Below the pieces are notes generated by a model. The model saw nothing but the letters and a program-made list of their open reading frames with translations, did no database searches and was not told the origin of the DNA. From Neobacillus cucumis (GTDB taxonomy: Bacteria > Bacillota > Bacilli > Bacillales_B > DSM-18226): 64,000 nt of DNA. The position numbers were made by a program, and so were the translations under genes. Shown here one piece after another: positions 54,427-63,703 of this stretch (the stretch's first letter is position 1; each line of letters begins with the position of its first letter). The DNA lies in contig NZ_JAMBOH010000003.1 in NCBI RefSeq assembly GCF_023715505.1, positions 248,001-312,000 of the forward strand, in the 5' to 3' direction.

Positions 54427-55863
54427 TTAACCTTCACCATCCTTCAAAATTCCTTCTTTTGGCAGTTCAATGATAAATTCACTGCCTTCTCCCAATTTAC
54501 TCTTCACACTTATGCTCCCGTGATGGGCTTCTATTAAATGTTTCACTATGGCTAAGCCAAGGCCAGTACCACCAGAGTTTCGACTTCTCGCTCGGTCCAC
54601 CCGGTAAAATCGTTCAAAAATCCGGGGAATATCTTCTTTACTAATACCCACTCCAGTATCCTTTACAGAAATACGCACATTTTTATCACTGTCAAGCAGG
54701 TTTATACTAACCACCCCATCAGCCGGTGTATAGGTAATCGCATTATTGATTAGATTGATAAACACCTGCTTTAAGCGATCCAAATCCCCTTTTATTTGGA
54801 CTTGGTTCAGTTTACAGTGAAACTCGAACTGAATGTTTTTCGTATTAGCTTTCCCCTCCAACAGTTTAAGGACATCTTGAAGAAGGGAATATAAATCAAT
54901 CGACTGAATATTTAACTGAAAGCCCTGCTGCTCAATTTTTGAAAGGTCCAATAGATCTTGAATTAATGACTGCAGCCGGTCGCTTTCTTTTAAGATGATC
55001 GAGAGAAACGATTGTAGCGTTTCCTTGTTATTCATTGCACCATCTAGGAGGGTTTCGGTAAAACCCTTTATCGAGGTGACTGGGGTTTTTAATTCATGAG
55101 AAACATTGGCGACAAAATCCTTACGTATTTGTTCCAGTTTTTTGATTTCGGATATATCGTGAAATACGAGCAGTACACCCTTCCAGACATTGTTAGCGCC
55201 GATGATTGGAACACCATAAACGATAAAATATTTTCTTTCTATCTGCAAAGGTAAATGTAATTGCTTACTTACTTTTTGTTCCGTACGGAATACCTCTGCA
55301 ATAAGCTGACAAATCTCTTCATATTCAACAACTTCATAATATTGTTTATTTAGATACTCACTCGGATTGATATGAAAAATATCAATATAGCCCTTGTTGA
55401 CTAAATTAATATACCCTCTGCTGTCAATTAGGATTAAACCAGCTCCCATATTTTCAATCAATGCGCTCAAGCGGTCCTGCTGGATATCTCGAACTTTGGT
55501 GAGTTCCTGAAGATTCTCTGCCAGCATGTTAATAGAAGAAGCTAACATTCCGGTATCATCTAACCGGTTCACTGTTGTACGGGCACGATAATTACCATGT
55601 GCAAGTTCGATTGCCACTTCGGTTGCCGCTTTAATCGGCTTTGTGTACCTTGTGGTAATCCTGATTCCAAGTATCACAGTGACAATGATAGCTGTCCCGA
55701 AACCAGCTGATAAAAGCCACCAGATTTCTACTTTTACTTGGTCATTCAGCGTGTCTAAAAAATTATATTTAAAAAATTGCCCAAGCAATATACCTAATCC
55801 TATTAATACAACCACAAGTAAACTAATTAATGCAATGAAAGTCCTTGAGCGGAACTTGATCAT
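54427..55863 (-). CDS. phoR: PhoR sensor kinase lacking most of the extracytoplasmic domain
   Basis: A 478-residue phosphate-starvation sensor kinase. TM1 (about 10-30) and TM2 (about 46-68) are separated by only about 16 residues, whereas B. subtilis PhoR (about 579 residues, from memory) has a roughly 100-residue outer domain there. HAMP (about 70-120), a cytoplasmic PAS (about 125-235), HisKA with FVANVSHELKTPVTSIKG (His about 256) and an HATPase (GTGLGLAIVKHLIEAHHG) are complete. It overlaps phoP by four bases (ATGA), so the two are translationally coupled. Confidence 0.95.
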   Translation of the reverse strand: MIKFRSRTFIALISLLVVVLIGLGILLGQFFKYNFLDTLNDQVKVEIWWLLSAGFGTAIIVTVILGIRITTRYTKPIKAATEVAIELAHGNYRARTTVNRLDDTGMLASSINMLAENLQELTKVRDIQQDRLSALIENMGAGLILIDSRGYINLVNKGYIDIFHINPSEYLNKQYYEVVEYEEICQLIAEVFRTEQKVSKQLHLPLQIERKYFIVYGVPIIGANNVWKGVLLVFHDISEIKKLEQIRKDFVANVSHELKTPVTSIKGFTETLLDGAMNNKETLQSFLSIILKESDRLQSLIQDLLDLSKIEQQGFQLNIQSIDLYSLLQDVLKLLEGKANTKNIQFEFHCKLNQVQIKGDLDRLKQVFINLINNAITYTPADGVVSINLLDSDKNVRISVKDTGVGISKEDIPRIFERFYRVDRARSRNSGGTGLGLAIVKHLIEAHHGSISVKSKLGEGSEFIIELPKEGILKDGEG

Positions 55864-56576
55864 TCTCCCTTAGGCTCCTCCAGTTTATAGCCAAGGCCGC
55901 GAATCGTTTTGATGTAGGCAGGCTTTTTTGTATCTTCTTCAATTTTTTCTCGAAGGTGTGAAATATGAACATCGACAATTCTAGTATCGCCTGCAAAATC
56001 ATAATTCCAAACAGCACTGAGCAATTGATCCCTGGTCAATACACGCCCTTTATTCTGTCCAAGATAAAGGAGCAATTCAAATTCCTTCAAGGTTAATTCC
56101 AATTGATTTTCTTGGAAAAAGGCTTCATATTTTCCTGGGTAAATCGTTAATTTTCCTATCTGAATCTGCTCTTCTGTTTGATTATTGTCCGCGGTTGTTT
56201 CTGTTTGGATTTGAGTTCTTCTTAAAATGGCTTTGACCCGGGCGATGACCTCTCGCGGACTAAAAGGCTTGACCATATAATCATCAGCACCAAGCTCGAG
56301 TCCTATAATTTTATCAAGCTCATCGTCTTTTGCAGTTAACATGAGGATTGGGGTCATAATATTTTGTTGACGCAGTTGTTTACAAACATCCATTCCATCT
56401 ATGTTTGGCAGCATCAAGTCTAAGATAATAATATCTGGTGACGCTGATTCGGCTAATCGTTTTCCTTCTGCCCCATCCATAGCTGTAACAACTTCAAATC
56501 CAGCCTGTTCTAAATTATATTGAAGTAATGTCACGATTGATTGTTCATCATCGACAACTAGCACTTTATTTTTCAT
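55860..56576 (-). CDS. phoP: Phosphate-regulon response regulator PhoP
   Basis: A 238-residue OmpR-family regulator. The receiver has the acidic pocket VVDDEQ, phosphoacceptor Asp53 (IILDLMLPN) and Lys102 (LTAKDDE). The winged helix ends with DTRIVDVHISHLREKIEEDTKKPAYIKTIRGLGYKLE. It activates Pho genes, including teichoic-acid recycling enzymes, in low phosphate. It is divergent from a NERD-domain gene. Confidence 0.97.
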   Translation of the reverse strand: MKNKVLVVDDEQSIVTLLQYNLEQAGFEVVTAMDGAEGKRLAESASPDIIILDLMLPNIDGMDVCKQLRQQNIMTPILMLTAKDDELDKIIGLELGADDYMVKPFSPREVIARVKAILRRTQIQTETTADNNQTEEQIQIGKLTIYPGKYEAFFQENQLELTLKEFELLLYLGQNKGRVLTRDQLLSAVWNYDFAGDTRIVDVHISHLREKIEEDTKKPAYIKTIRGLGYKLEEPKGE

Positions 56577-56691
56577 CAGATAACCCCCACTTTACTAGAT
56601 ACCCTCATTATATCTATAAGGAATATCGATTATCTAGTTTTATGGGCTAAGATTGATATTTGTTAAATAAGACCGCTTTCATGTAAAAAAG

Positions 56692-56708
56692 TTTACAAAG
56701 AATTCACA
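56692..56708 (+). promoter_or_regulatory. Two Pho-box-like hexamers between phoP and the second NERD gene
   Basis: TTTACA (56692) and TTCACA (56703) are 11 bases apart in direct orientation. PhoP autoregulation would fit. The distance to either start codon is compatible with control of phoP, the NERD gene or both. Only two good hexamers are seen, so this is tentative. Confidence 0.4.
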
Positions 56709-56772
56709 ATTCTCTCCGGTACCGACATTTTTGTTTTATACAATAGTATTTGTAAAAGAAAGGTCGTGTAAT

Positions 56773-57690
56773 ATGGCATATAAACCACGTTCGGTACCGG
56801 AAGAGTTAAAGGTTCTTAGGATCTTAAATAATCGAATGGATTTTACATCGGAGCAGCAAAAGTACTATCTTTATAAAGAGAAAGGTTTTGAAGGGGAGGT
56901 CCGGTTTGATTTATTAGAAGAGCAACTGCAAAGTGATTGCTTAATTTTAAATGATTTGAATCTTGAAGTTAATAACACATCGTTCCAGCTTGATACTTCA
57001 ATTATTTTCCAAGACACTTTTTATTTCTTTGAGGTTAAAAATTATGAAGGGGATTATTGTTATCGGGAGGAACGATTCGAAACAAACTTTGGAAAGATTA
57101 TTAAAAATCCTCTTGACCAGATAAAAAGGAGCAACTCCTTACTCCTCCAATTATTTCAAGTACTTGGCTTTTCCCAAACTATTGATGCTTGCGTTGTATT
57201 TGTAAACCCGGAGTTTTTCTTGTATCAAGCTCCAATAGATAAGCCCATTTTCTATCCTCCACAGTTAAAACAGCTTATGAGAAAACTAGATAATGAGCCA
57301 TCTAAATTAACGAATCGGCATAAAAGGATTGCGGATAAGCTCATTTCATTGCATCAGGTTAAGTCCCCTTATTCCCATACAAAGATTCCGACTTATGATT
57401 ATGAAAGGTTACGTAAAGGTTTCACTTGTTCAAAGTGTAATTCATTTTTATGCTCTATTACAAGTGGAAAGCTTGTATGTGCTGATTGTGGACAAGTGGA
57501 AATAGTGGAGTCTGCTGTTTTAAGAAGTGTGGGAGAAATTAAGCTGTTGTTTCCGGATAAAAGGATTACGACTAATTGTGTTTACGAGTGGTGCGGGGTG
57601 GTAGAGTCTAAAAAGGTAATTAATAGAATTTTAATAAAGCGGTTTTCACGGATTGGGCATGGTAAGTTTTCGTACTATGTTGACAAATAA
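56773..57690 (+). CDS. NERD-domain nuclease-like protein with zinc ribbon (second copy)
   Basis: A 305-residue protein. The NERD domain has Glu42 (GEVRFD), Asp74 (FQLDTSIIF) and Glu87-x-Lys89 (FFEVKN), the spacing of the first copy. The zinc ribbon is CX2C-X13-CX2C (Cys219, 222, 236, 239), again identical in spacing. The C-terminal WCGVVESKKVINRILIKRFS... matches the HTH-like tail of the first copy. ATG 56773 has AAAGAAAGG upstream; an ATG at 56731 is also in frame but lies in the likely promoter. It is followed at once by the 52-bp tandem array. Role unknown; sequence identity with copy 1 is low outside the motifs. Confidence 0.85.
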   Translation: MAYKPRSVPEELKVLRILNNRMDFTSEQQKYYLYKEKGFEGEVRFDLLEEQLQSDCLILNDLNLEVNNTSFQLDTSIIFQDTFYFFEVKNYEGDYCYREERFETNFGKIIKNPLDQIKRSNSLLLQLFQVLGFSQTIDACVVFVNPEFFLYQAPIDKPIFYPPQLKQLMRKLDNEPSKLTNRHKRIADKLISLHQVKSPYSHTKIPTYDYERLRKGFTCSKCNSFLCSITSGKLVCADCGQVEIVESAVLRSVGEIKLLFPDKRITTNCVYEWCGVVESKKVINRILIKRFSRIGHGKFSYYVDK

Positions 57691-57718
57691 TTAATACTAT
57701 GGTGATACGGGGGGGCTT

Positions 57719-58479
57719 GCATATGTCCTTCGGGTGCTCTATGCGGACATTTTGGCTTTAGTTCCGACTCTTTTTGTCCTCATGAACGTTCCATGCGGAC
57801 ATCTTTGCCTTTGCTCCAGCTCTTTTTGTCCTCATGAACGCTCTATGCGGACATCTTGGCTTTAGTTCCGACTCTTTTTGTCCTCATGAACGTTCCATGC
57901 GGACATCTTGGCTTTAGTTCCGACTCTTTTTGTCCTCATGAACGTTCTATGCGGACATCTTTGCCTTTGCTCCGGCTCTTTTTGTCCTCATGAACGTTCT
58001 ATGCGGACATCTTTGCCTTTGCTCCAGCTCTTTTTGTCCTCATGAACGTTCCATGCGGACATCTTTGCTTTAGTTCCGACTCTTTTTGTCCTCATGAACG
58101 TTCTATGCGGACATCTTTGCCTTTGCTCCGGCTCTTTTTGTCCTCATGAACGTTCTATGCGGACATCTTTGCTTTAGTTCCGACTCTTTTTGTCCTCATG
58201 AACGTTCTATGCGGACATCTTTGCCTTTGCTCCGGCTCTTTTTGTCCTCACGAACGTTCTATGCGGACATCTTTGCCTTTGCTCCAGCTCTTTTTGTCCT
58301 CATGAACGTTCCATGCGGACATCTTGGCTTTAGTTCCGACTCTTTTTGTCCTCATGAACGTTCCATACGGACATCTTTGCCTTTGCCCCAGCTCTTTTTG
58401 TCCTCATGAACGTTCCATGCGGACATTTTGGCTTTAGTTCCGACTCTTTTTGTCCTCATGAACGTTCCATGCGGACATA
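57719..58479. repeat. 52-bp tandem repeat array downstream of the second NERD gene
   Basis: TTTTTGTCCTCATGAACG begins at 57771 and recurs every 52 bases up to 58447 (14 times, no phase slip), after one degraded unit at 57719. Each unit holds the imperfect palindrome GTCC-T-CAT-GAAC/GTTC-Y-ATG-C-GGAC. The rest of the unit comes in two flavours, GGCTTTAGTTCCGACTC and GCCTTTGCTCCRGCTC, interspersed along the array. 52 is not a multiple of three and no frame is conserved, so it is noncoding. There are no unique spacers, so it is not CRISPR. Confidence 0.97.
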
Positions 58480-58522
58480 TTTAGCCCAGTCCCACATCCC
58501 CATGTTCTCAAATATTTCAAAT

Positions 58523-58899
58523 TCAAAAATTATCCAAAACCTTCCCATGGATATCCCCTAGCCGATGCGGCGGGCATACCTTTAACATCCCATCAATCAC
58601 CGTCACATTTGCTTCATTTACTCCAACGACATGAATGTCCACTACATGCTCCGACCGTTGCACCGCAACCACTTCGAATAGAAACTCAACTGTCCCATAA
58701 TGATACTTGGGACGATCGGCTTTTCAAAAGGGGTTTGGGAAGCATAATCATGCTGTATATAAAGTGGATTTGCATCATCAGTCAGTCCAAGGAATAAAAG
58801 GAGATCCTTGTCTTCAATTTTTTCCGTTAATGACAACCTTTCACCAACACTAATTTCTTCAATTCTTCGGCCTAGCTTTCTTTTTTTTCCTAATAACAT
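58523..58899 (-). pseudogene. MaoC-like hot-dog dehydratase, internally deleted and frameshifted
   Basis: ATG 58899 behind AAGGGG starts a MaoC/hot-dog N-terminus (RIEEISVGERLSLTEKIEDKDLLLFLGLTDDANPLYIQHDYA...PFEKPIVPSI). The reading frame then fails. The neighbouring frame continues with the family's C-terminal part (YGTVEFLFEVVAVQRSEHVV...VCPPHRLGDIHGKV), ending at 58523. Roughly 40-50 residues expected between PSI and YGTVEF are missing. So the gene lost an internal piece with a frame change. The product would be non-functional unless the 85-residue N-terminal stump has a role. The gene lies between mdh and the 52-bp array. Confidence 0.75.
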
Positions 58900-58942
58900 C
58901 AAAATACACCCCTTAGTGTGAGCGGTTACAAAAGAAAACAAA

Positions 58943-58977
58943 AAAATTCGGAGACCGTTTGTGATCCCCGAATCTAA
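58943..58977 (-). terminator. mdh terminator
   Basis: On the minus strand ATTCGGGGATC...GTCTCCGAAT is an imperfect stem followed by TTTTTTTG, just after the mdh stop. Confidence 0.7.
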
Positions 58978-58985
58978 AAAATTTA

Positions 58986-59924
58986 TTAGACTAATACTTG
59001 CATTACATTTCGGACAGATTCGGCTGATTTGTCTAATGCTGCCTTCTCCTCAGCAGTTAAATCTAATTCGATTACCTTTTCAATCCCATTTGCACCAAGG
59101 ATTGTTGGTACACCAAGATAAATTCCCTCATAGCCAAACTCACCTTCTAGGTATGCAATGGATGGTAACACACGGCGTTGATCTTTAAGAATAGCTTCAC
59201 ACATTTCCACTAATGAAGCAGCCGGTGCGTAGTAAGCACTTCCGTTACCTAAAAGATTTACGATTTCGCCGCCACCCTTTCTAGTACGTTCCACAATCGC
59301 ATCTAAACGATCTTTAGAAATTAACGTTTCTAATGGAATACCGCCCGCATAGGAGTAGCGTACAAGTGGAACCATATCGTCGCCATGGCCGCCAAGAACG
59401 AAGCCCGTAACATCTTTAACAGAAACATTTAATTCTTGAGCAACAAATGTCCGGAACCGAGCTGTATCAAGAACACCAGATTGACCGATAACACGATTTT
59501 TAGGGAAACCAGATTCCTTGAATACAGTGTAAGTCATCGCGTCAACTGGGTTAGTTAAAACAACAATTGTACAGTTTGGAGAGTATTTTACGATCTCTTG
59601 TGTAACACTTTTCATCACTTTTTGGTTTGTTTGCACTAAATCATCACGACTCATGCCTGGCTTACGTGCAATACCAGCTGTAATCACAACGATATCGGAA
59701 TCACGTGTGTCCTCATAGTTAGATGTACCAGTAACGTTGGCATCAAAACCTTGTACAGGACTAGCTTCAAGCATATCTAATGCTTTACCTTTTGTAGGGT
59801 TTTCCATTGGAGCGATATCAACTAAAACAACATCTCCAAGTTCCTTTTGAGCTAGTAAAAATGCAGTTGTCGCACCAGTAAAACCGCCGCCGATAACAGA
59901 AATCTTTTTACGTTTTAATGACAT
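58986..59924 (-). CDS. mdh: Malate dehydrogenase
   Basis: NAD-dependent, LDH-like malate dehydrogenase of 312 residues. Motifs are [18 protein letters not shown], Asp-selecting VVLVDIAP, catalytic loop [21 protein letters not shown] and [10 protein letters not shown] (active His). ATG 59924 gives the normal length; longer in-frame starts run into the icd-mdh hairpin. Last gene of citZ-icd-mdh. Confidence 0.97.
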   Translation of the reverse strand: MSLKRKKISVIGGGFTGATTAFLLAQKELGDVVLVDIAPMENPTKGKALDMLEASPVQGFDANVTGTSNYEDTRDSDIVVITAGIARKPGMSRDDLVQTNQKVMKSVTQEIVKYSPNCTIVVLTNPVDAMTYTVFKESGFPKNRVIGQSGVLDTARFRTFVAQELNVSVKDVTGFVLGGHGDDMVPLVRYSYAGGIPLETLISKDRLDAIVERTRKGGGEIVNLLGNGSAYYAPAASLVEMCEAILKDQRRVLPSIAYLEGEFGYEGIYLGVPTILGANGIEKVIELDLTAEEKAALDKSAESVRNVMQVLV

Positions 59925-59975
59925 TTTAAGCTCTCCCCTTAAACGTATTAGTTTTTTTAAAACATATACATACAG

Positions 59976-60002
59976 ACAGGGGCTGTTTATAACAGCCCCT
60001 GT
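59976..60002 (-). other. Perfect intercistronic hairpin between icd and mdh
   Basis: ACAGGGGCTGTT and AACAGCCCCTGT form a perfect 12-bp stem with a 3-base loop (TAT). On the minus strand it is followed by CTGTATGTATATG, not a T run, so it is not a classical terminator. It may be an mRNA-stability or processing element. Confidence 0.7.
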
Positions 60003-60068
60003 TCCTGATAAAGCATTTAGAGAACAAAGGTCTTTTAGAAACTCATGTGCTTTGTGCAAGCAAAATGA

Positions 60069-61337
60069 TTATTCCATGTTCTTAATAAGCTCATCACCAA
60101 ACTCCGAAGTTTTTACTTCGGTTGCACCTTCCATTAAACGGGCAAAGTCATATGTTACAACTTTAGATGCAATTGTTTTTTCTACTGATTTAATTACCAT
60201 AGTTGCCGCTTCATTCCAGCCTAAGTGCTCAAGTAATAGCACGCCTGATAAAATAACAGATGATGGATTTACTTTATCTAGACCAGCGTATTTAGGGGCA
60301 GTACCATGTGTTGCTTCAAAGATTGCATGCCCTGTTTCATAGTTGATATTAGCTCCTGGAGCAATTCCAATACCACCAACTTGTGCTGCAAGGGCATCAG
60401 AAATATAGTCGCCGTTTAAGTTTAATGTCGCCACAACATCGAACTCGCGTGGACGTGTAAGGATTTGTTGTAAGAAAATATCAGCAATCGCATCTTTCAC
60501 GATGATTTTACCAGCAGCTTCAGCATCAGCTTGAGCTTTGTTCGCAGCATCTGTGCCTTGTTCTGCTTTAATACGGTCATATTGTGACCAAGTGAACACT
60601 TTATCACCGAATTCTTTTTCTGCAAGAGCATAGCCCCAGTTTTTAAATGCGCCTTCAGTGAATTTCATGATATTCCCTTTATGCACAAGTGTAACAGACT
60701 TACGTCCTTCTTTAATTGCATAGTTAATTGCCGCACGAACTAGACGATTTGTTCCTTCTTCAGAAACCGGCTTGATGCCAATTCCGGAAGTTTCAGGGAA
60801 TCTAATTTTGTTAACACCTAATTCATTTTGTAAGAAGTCAATAACCTTCTTTACTGCTTCTGTTCCTTTTTCATATTCAATACCGGCATAAATATCTTCA
60901 GTATTTTCACGGAAAATGACCATATCAGTATCTTCTGGACGCTTAACTGGTGAAGGAACGCCTTCAAACCATCTTACTGGACGTAAGCAAACAAATAAAT
61001 CTAACTCTTGACGCAGAGCAACGTTTAAGGAACGAATTCCTCCGCCAACAGGAGTGGTTAATGGACCTTTGATTGCAATTAGATACTCATTGATCACATC
61101 AAGTGTTTCTTTAGGAAGCCACTCACCGGTTTGGTTAAAAGCCTTTTCGCCAGCTAGAACTTCCTTCCAGATTAATTTGCGCTCGCCTTTATAGGCTTTT
61201 TCTACAGCTGCATTGAGAACTCTCTCTGAAGCAGCCCAAATATCAGGACCGATACCGTCCCCTTCGATAAATGGAATAATCGGATGGTTTGGTACATTTA
61301 ATACGCCGTTTGTAACTGTAATTTTTTCGCCTTGCAT
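60069..61337 (-). CDS. icd: Isocitrate dehydrogenase (NADP)
   Basis: Oxidative decarboxylation of isocitrate; 422 residues. Conserved stretches are [12 protein letters not shown], the substrate/phosphorylation loop [58 protein letters not shown] and [12 protein letters not shown] 61337 is behind GGGAGGGAG and aligns with B. subtilis Icd; the longer frame upstream is leader sequence. Confidence 0.98.
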   Translation of the reverse strand: MQGEKITVTNGVLNVPNHPIIPFIEGDGIGPDIWAASERVLNAAVEKAYKGERKLIWKEVLAGEKAFNQTGEWLPKETLDVINEYLIAIKGPLTTPVGGGIRSLNVALRQELDLFVCLRPVRWFEGVPSPVKRPEDTDMVIFRENTEDIYAGIEYEKGTEAVKKVIDFLQNELGVNKIRFPETSGIGIKPVSEEGTNRLVRAAINYAIKEGRKSVTLVHKGNIMKFTEGAFKNWGYALAEKEFGDKVFTWSQYDRIKAEQGTDAANKAQADAEAAGKIIVKDAIADIFLQQILTRPREFDVVATLNLNGDYISDALAAQVGGIGIAPGANINYETGHAIFEATHGTAPKYAGLDKVNPSSVILSGVLLLEHLGWNEAATMVIKSVEKTIASKVVTYDFARLMEGATEVKTSEFGDELIKNME

Positions 61338-61404
61338 TTGTAAATCTCCCTCCTGGTATGTAAAAAACCTTAAACTTTGTTCGAGATCTATCAAAAGACT
61401 GAAT

Positions 61405-61438
61405 CAAAGGTTAGAGAGATTAACCTCTAACCTTTATT
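61405..61438 (-). other. Hairpin between citZ and icd
   Basis: AAAGGTTAGAG and CTCTAACCTTT make a perfect 11-bp stem. No T run follows on the minus strand, so it is probably a partial terminator or processing site that sets the citZ to icd ratio. Confidence 0.55.
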
Positions 61439-61481
61439 AATTCAATACTATTGAATCAATTTTTTGAAAAAAAGTAAAATA

Positions 61482-62600
61482 TTAAACTCTTTGCTCAATT
61501 GGCACATATTTTTGCATGCCTGGGCCGGTATATTCCGCACGTGGACGGATCAAACGGTTATTTTCATATTGTTCTAGGATATGAGCTAACCAGCCTGATA
61601 CACGGCTTACAGCAAAGATTGGTGTCATTAAATCATGGTCGATTCCTAAGCTATGGTATACAGAAGCTGAATAAAAATCAACGTTTGGCGGTAAATTCTT
61701 TTCGCCTGTAACAATGGCTTCAATCTGAACCGACATATCATACCAGTGCGGTGCACCAGTTAGCTCTGTTAGCTTTTTAGACATTTTTTTCAAGTGCTTG
61801 GCACGAGGATCACCTTTACGATATACTCTGTGGCCAAAGCCCATGATTTTTTCTTTGTTGGCAAGCTTGCCTCGAACATATGGTTCTACGTTTTCGAGTG
61901 TGCTAATTTCAGTTAACATTTTCATTACCGCTTCGTTAGCACCGCCATGAAGCGGCCCTTTTAAAGCACCAATAGCTGATGTGACACCTGAATAAACATC
62001 AGATAACGTTGCAACACATACGCGGGCAGTGAAGGTAGATGCATTCAATTCATGATCCGCATGTAACACCAATGCCTTATTCATCGCTTCTTCCGCAATT
62101 GGTTCAGGTTCTTTGCCGGTTAACATATATAAGAAATTGGCTGCAAAGCTTAAATCTTTTCTTGGTGCTACTGGTTCAAGCCCTTTTCTAACACGGGCGA
62201 ACGTAGTAACAATTGCCGGCATTTTCGCTTGCAGGCGAACTGCTTTTCGATAGTTGGCTTCATCGTCCATTAAGTCCGCTTCGTCATCATATAAACCTAA
62301 TAATGAAACGGCTGAACGAAGGGCAGCCATAGGATGTACCTTTTGAATTGGATACATCTTAAAATGCTCAATGACTTCATCTGGCAGTGCTGAGTTTTCA
62401 GCCAGCTGTGTTTTTAACTCTGCTAATTCTTCTGCATTTGGTAATCTCCGATGCCATAATAAATAAATGACCTCTTCAAAGCTGGCATTTACGGCTAAGT
62501 CATCAATGTCATAGCCAACATATGTCAGTGTGTCATCAATAATAGAGCTTATGGAAGATGTTGTAGCCACTACCCCTTCAAGACCGCGTGTTACTGTCAT
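61482..62600 (-). CDS. citZ: Citrate synthase II
   Basis: The main TCA-cycle citrate synthase, 372 residues. Active-site histidines and Asp are visible in HADHELNASTFTARV, GPLHGGANEAVMKML, MGFGHRVYRKGDPRA and the C-terminal PRAEYTGP region. ATG 62600, eight bases after AGGAGAG, is preferred over the ATG at 62618. First gene of citZ-icd-mdh. Confidence 0.97.
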   Translation of the reverse strand: MTVTRGLEGVVATTSSISSIIDDTLTYVGYDIDDLAVNASFEEVIYLLWHRRLPNAEELAELKTQLAENSALPDEVIEHFKMYPIQKVHPMAALRSAVSLLGLYDDEADLMDDEANYRKAVRLQAKMPAIVTTFARVRKGLEPVAPRKDLSFAANFLYMLTGKEPEPIAEEAMNKALVLHADHELNASTFTARVCVATLSDVYSGVTSAIGALKGPLHGGANEAVMKMLTEISTLENVEPYVRGKLANKEKIMGFGHRVYRKGDPRAKHLKKMSKKLTELTGAPHWYDMSVQIEAIVTGEKNLPPNVDFYSASVYHSLGIDHDLMTPIFAVSRVSGWLAHILEQYENNRLIRPRAEYTGPGMQKYVPIEQRV

Positions 62601-63034
62601 AGAAAAATCTCTCCTCACATTCTAAATTTCCCCATCTTTCTAAAAACCTAACTGCTGACATTCACTAACAGTCAGCTCATCATTACACTTATGCCTGATA
62701 AGACAGTTATATTTTCCTTACGGCAAAAATACTTATTTCAACTAAAAGCAATGATCAGTTTCAGTTGAGTTAAAAGCTTGTTATATGGTATTTGACTTAG
62801 TCAAGTGACGCCCATCTTTTTCTTCTTTTTATGGACTGAGCGATTGCTCGGAATCAATCCAAGAAGTGTTTCTTATTAAAAATGATTTAAAAAAAAGATT
62901 TTAAAAGTAATTCACCATTTATATATAGTTTATGTAAATAAGGATACGCTTACAAGCCTATTATAAACAATTATCAGATTTTTGTGAATGGAAAGACACC
63001 GAAAAAAGCAAAAAAATATTATTTTACAAAAAAT
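62601..63034. other. Intergenic region upstream of citZ: candidate operators only
   Basis: 434 bases with no gene. TTGACTTAGTCAA (62792-62804) is a perfect 13-base palindrome whose minus strand also offers a -35-like TTGACT. TGTAAGCGTATCCT on the minus strand (62954-62941) matches the cre consensus TGWAARCGNTWNCW at 13 of 14 positions, a possible CcpA site. ATAAGACAGTTAT near 62700 is half-like a CcpC dyad. I could not settle the citZ promoter. Confidence 0.4.
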
Positions 63035-63496
63035 CTAGGTGAAAAAACCAAAAATTTTCATGGCAGTATAGGCGATTCCAGCACCAATCAAAGGCCCTAC
63101 TGCTACACCCTTAAATATAGAAACAGATAGAATCGTACCTAGTACTAATGCGGTAGTGATCTGCGGGTCATCTGCCAACAGTTTGACACCACCCTTTGCA
63201 AGTAATGCCACCAGCATCCCCGAAATAAGTGCAATCCAAGCATATGGGGACTTAAAGGATGAGGTTAAGTCTTTAAAGCCGATATCCCCGCTGGCAATTG
63301 GGGCCAGTACAGCAATAGTAATCAGTGTTACCCCCCAATTAATTCCCTTTGACTGTATGAAGGAAAAGGATTTAGCCTCCAAACCCCCAGCCTTCAATAA
63401 TAGCAGGACTGCAATAGCGATCATCAAGGAACTATTTTTCGCAATTAATCCGATGACGAGTAAAAGCAAGAGAAATAATAATGACTCGCTTAACAT
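63035..63496 (-). CDS. ytwI: DUF441 membrane protein YtwI
   Basis: A 153-residue integral membrane protein with four to five helices and the DUF441 pattern (ESLLFLLLLLVIGLIAKNSSLMIAIAVLLLLK, GINWGVTLITIAVLAPIASG, ISGMLVALLAKGGVKLLADDPQITTALVLGTI). Function unknown. Between citZ and ytvI, as in B. subtilis. Confidence 0.9.
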   Translation of the reverse strand: MLSESLLFLLLLLVIGLIAKNSSLMIAIAVLLLLKAGGLEAKSFSFIQSKGINWGVTLITIAVLAPIASGDIGFKDLTSSFKSPYAWIALISGMLVALLAKGGVKLLADDPQITTALVLGTILSVSIFKGVAVGPLIGAGIAYTAMKIFGFFT

Positions 63497-63703
63497 TGTT
63501 CACCAATCCTTTCCAAATTATCTTAACATACTATTTTTTTAAAGTCTGGAAGTGCCATCTGTCTTTTTTCTTTTTTATAATCTAGTGAAACTTTCTCTTA
63601 GCTGGTTCGTAATATTTTCAGAGAATAAATTTTCTGGAAAATTATGCAGCTTTGGTCATAAAATGTTAAACTGAAGTTACTAATTACAATAGGAGGGCTG
63701 TTT

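Noticed and set aside
58146..58409. An 87-codon ORF inside the 52-bp array
   Set aside because: The unit length (52) is not a multiple of three, so each unit is read in a different frame. The ORF is an accident of the repeat and has no ribosome binding site.
57719..58479. The array as a CRISPR locus
   Set aside because: Whole 52-bp units repeat, including the parts between palindromes. There are no unique spacers and no cas genes.
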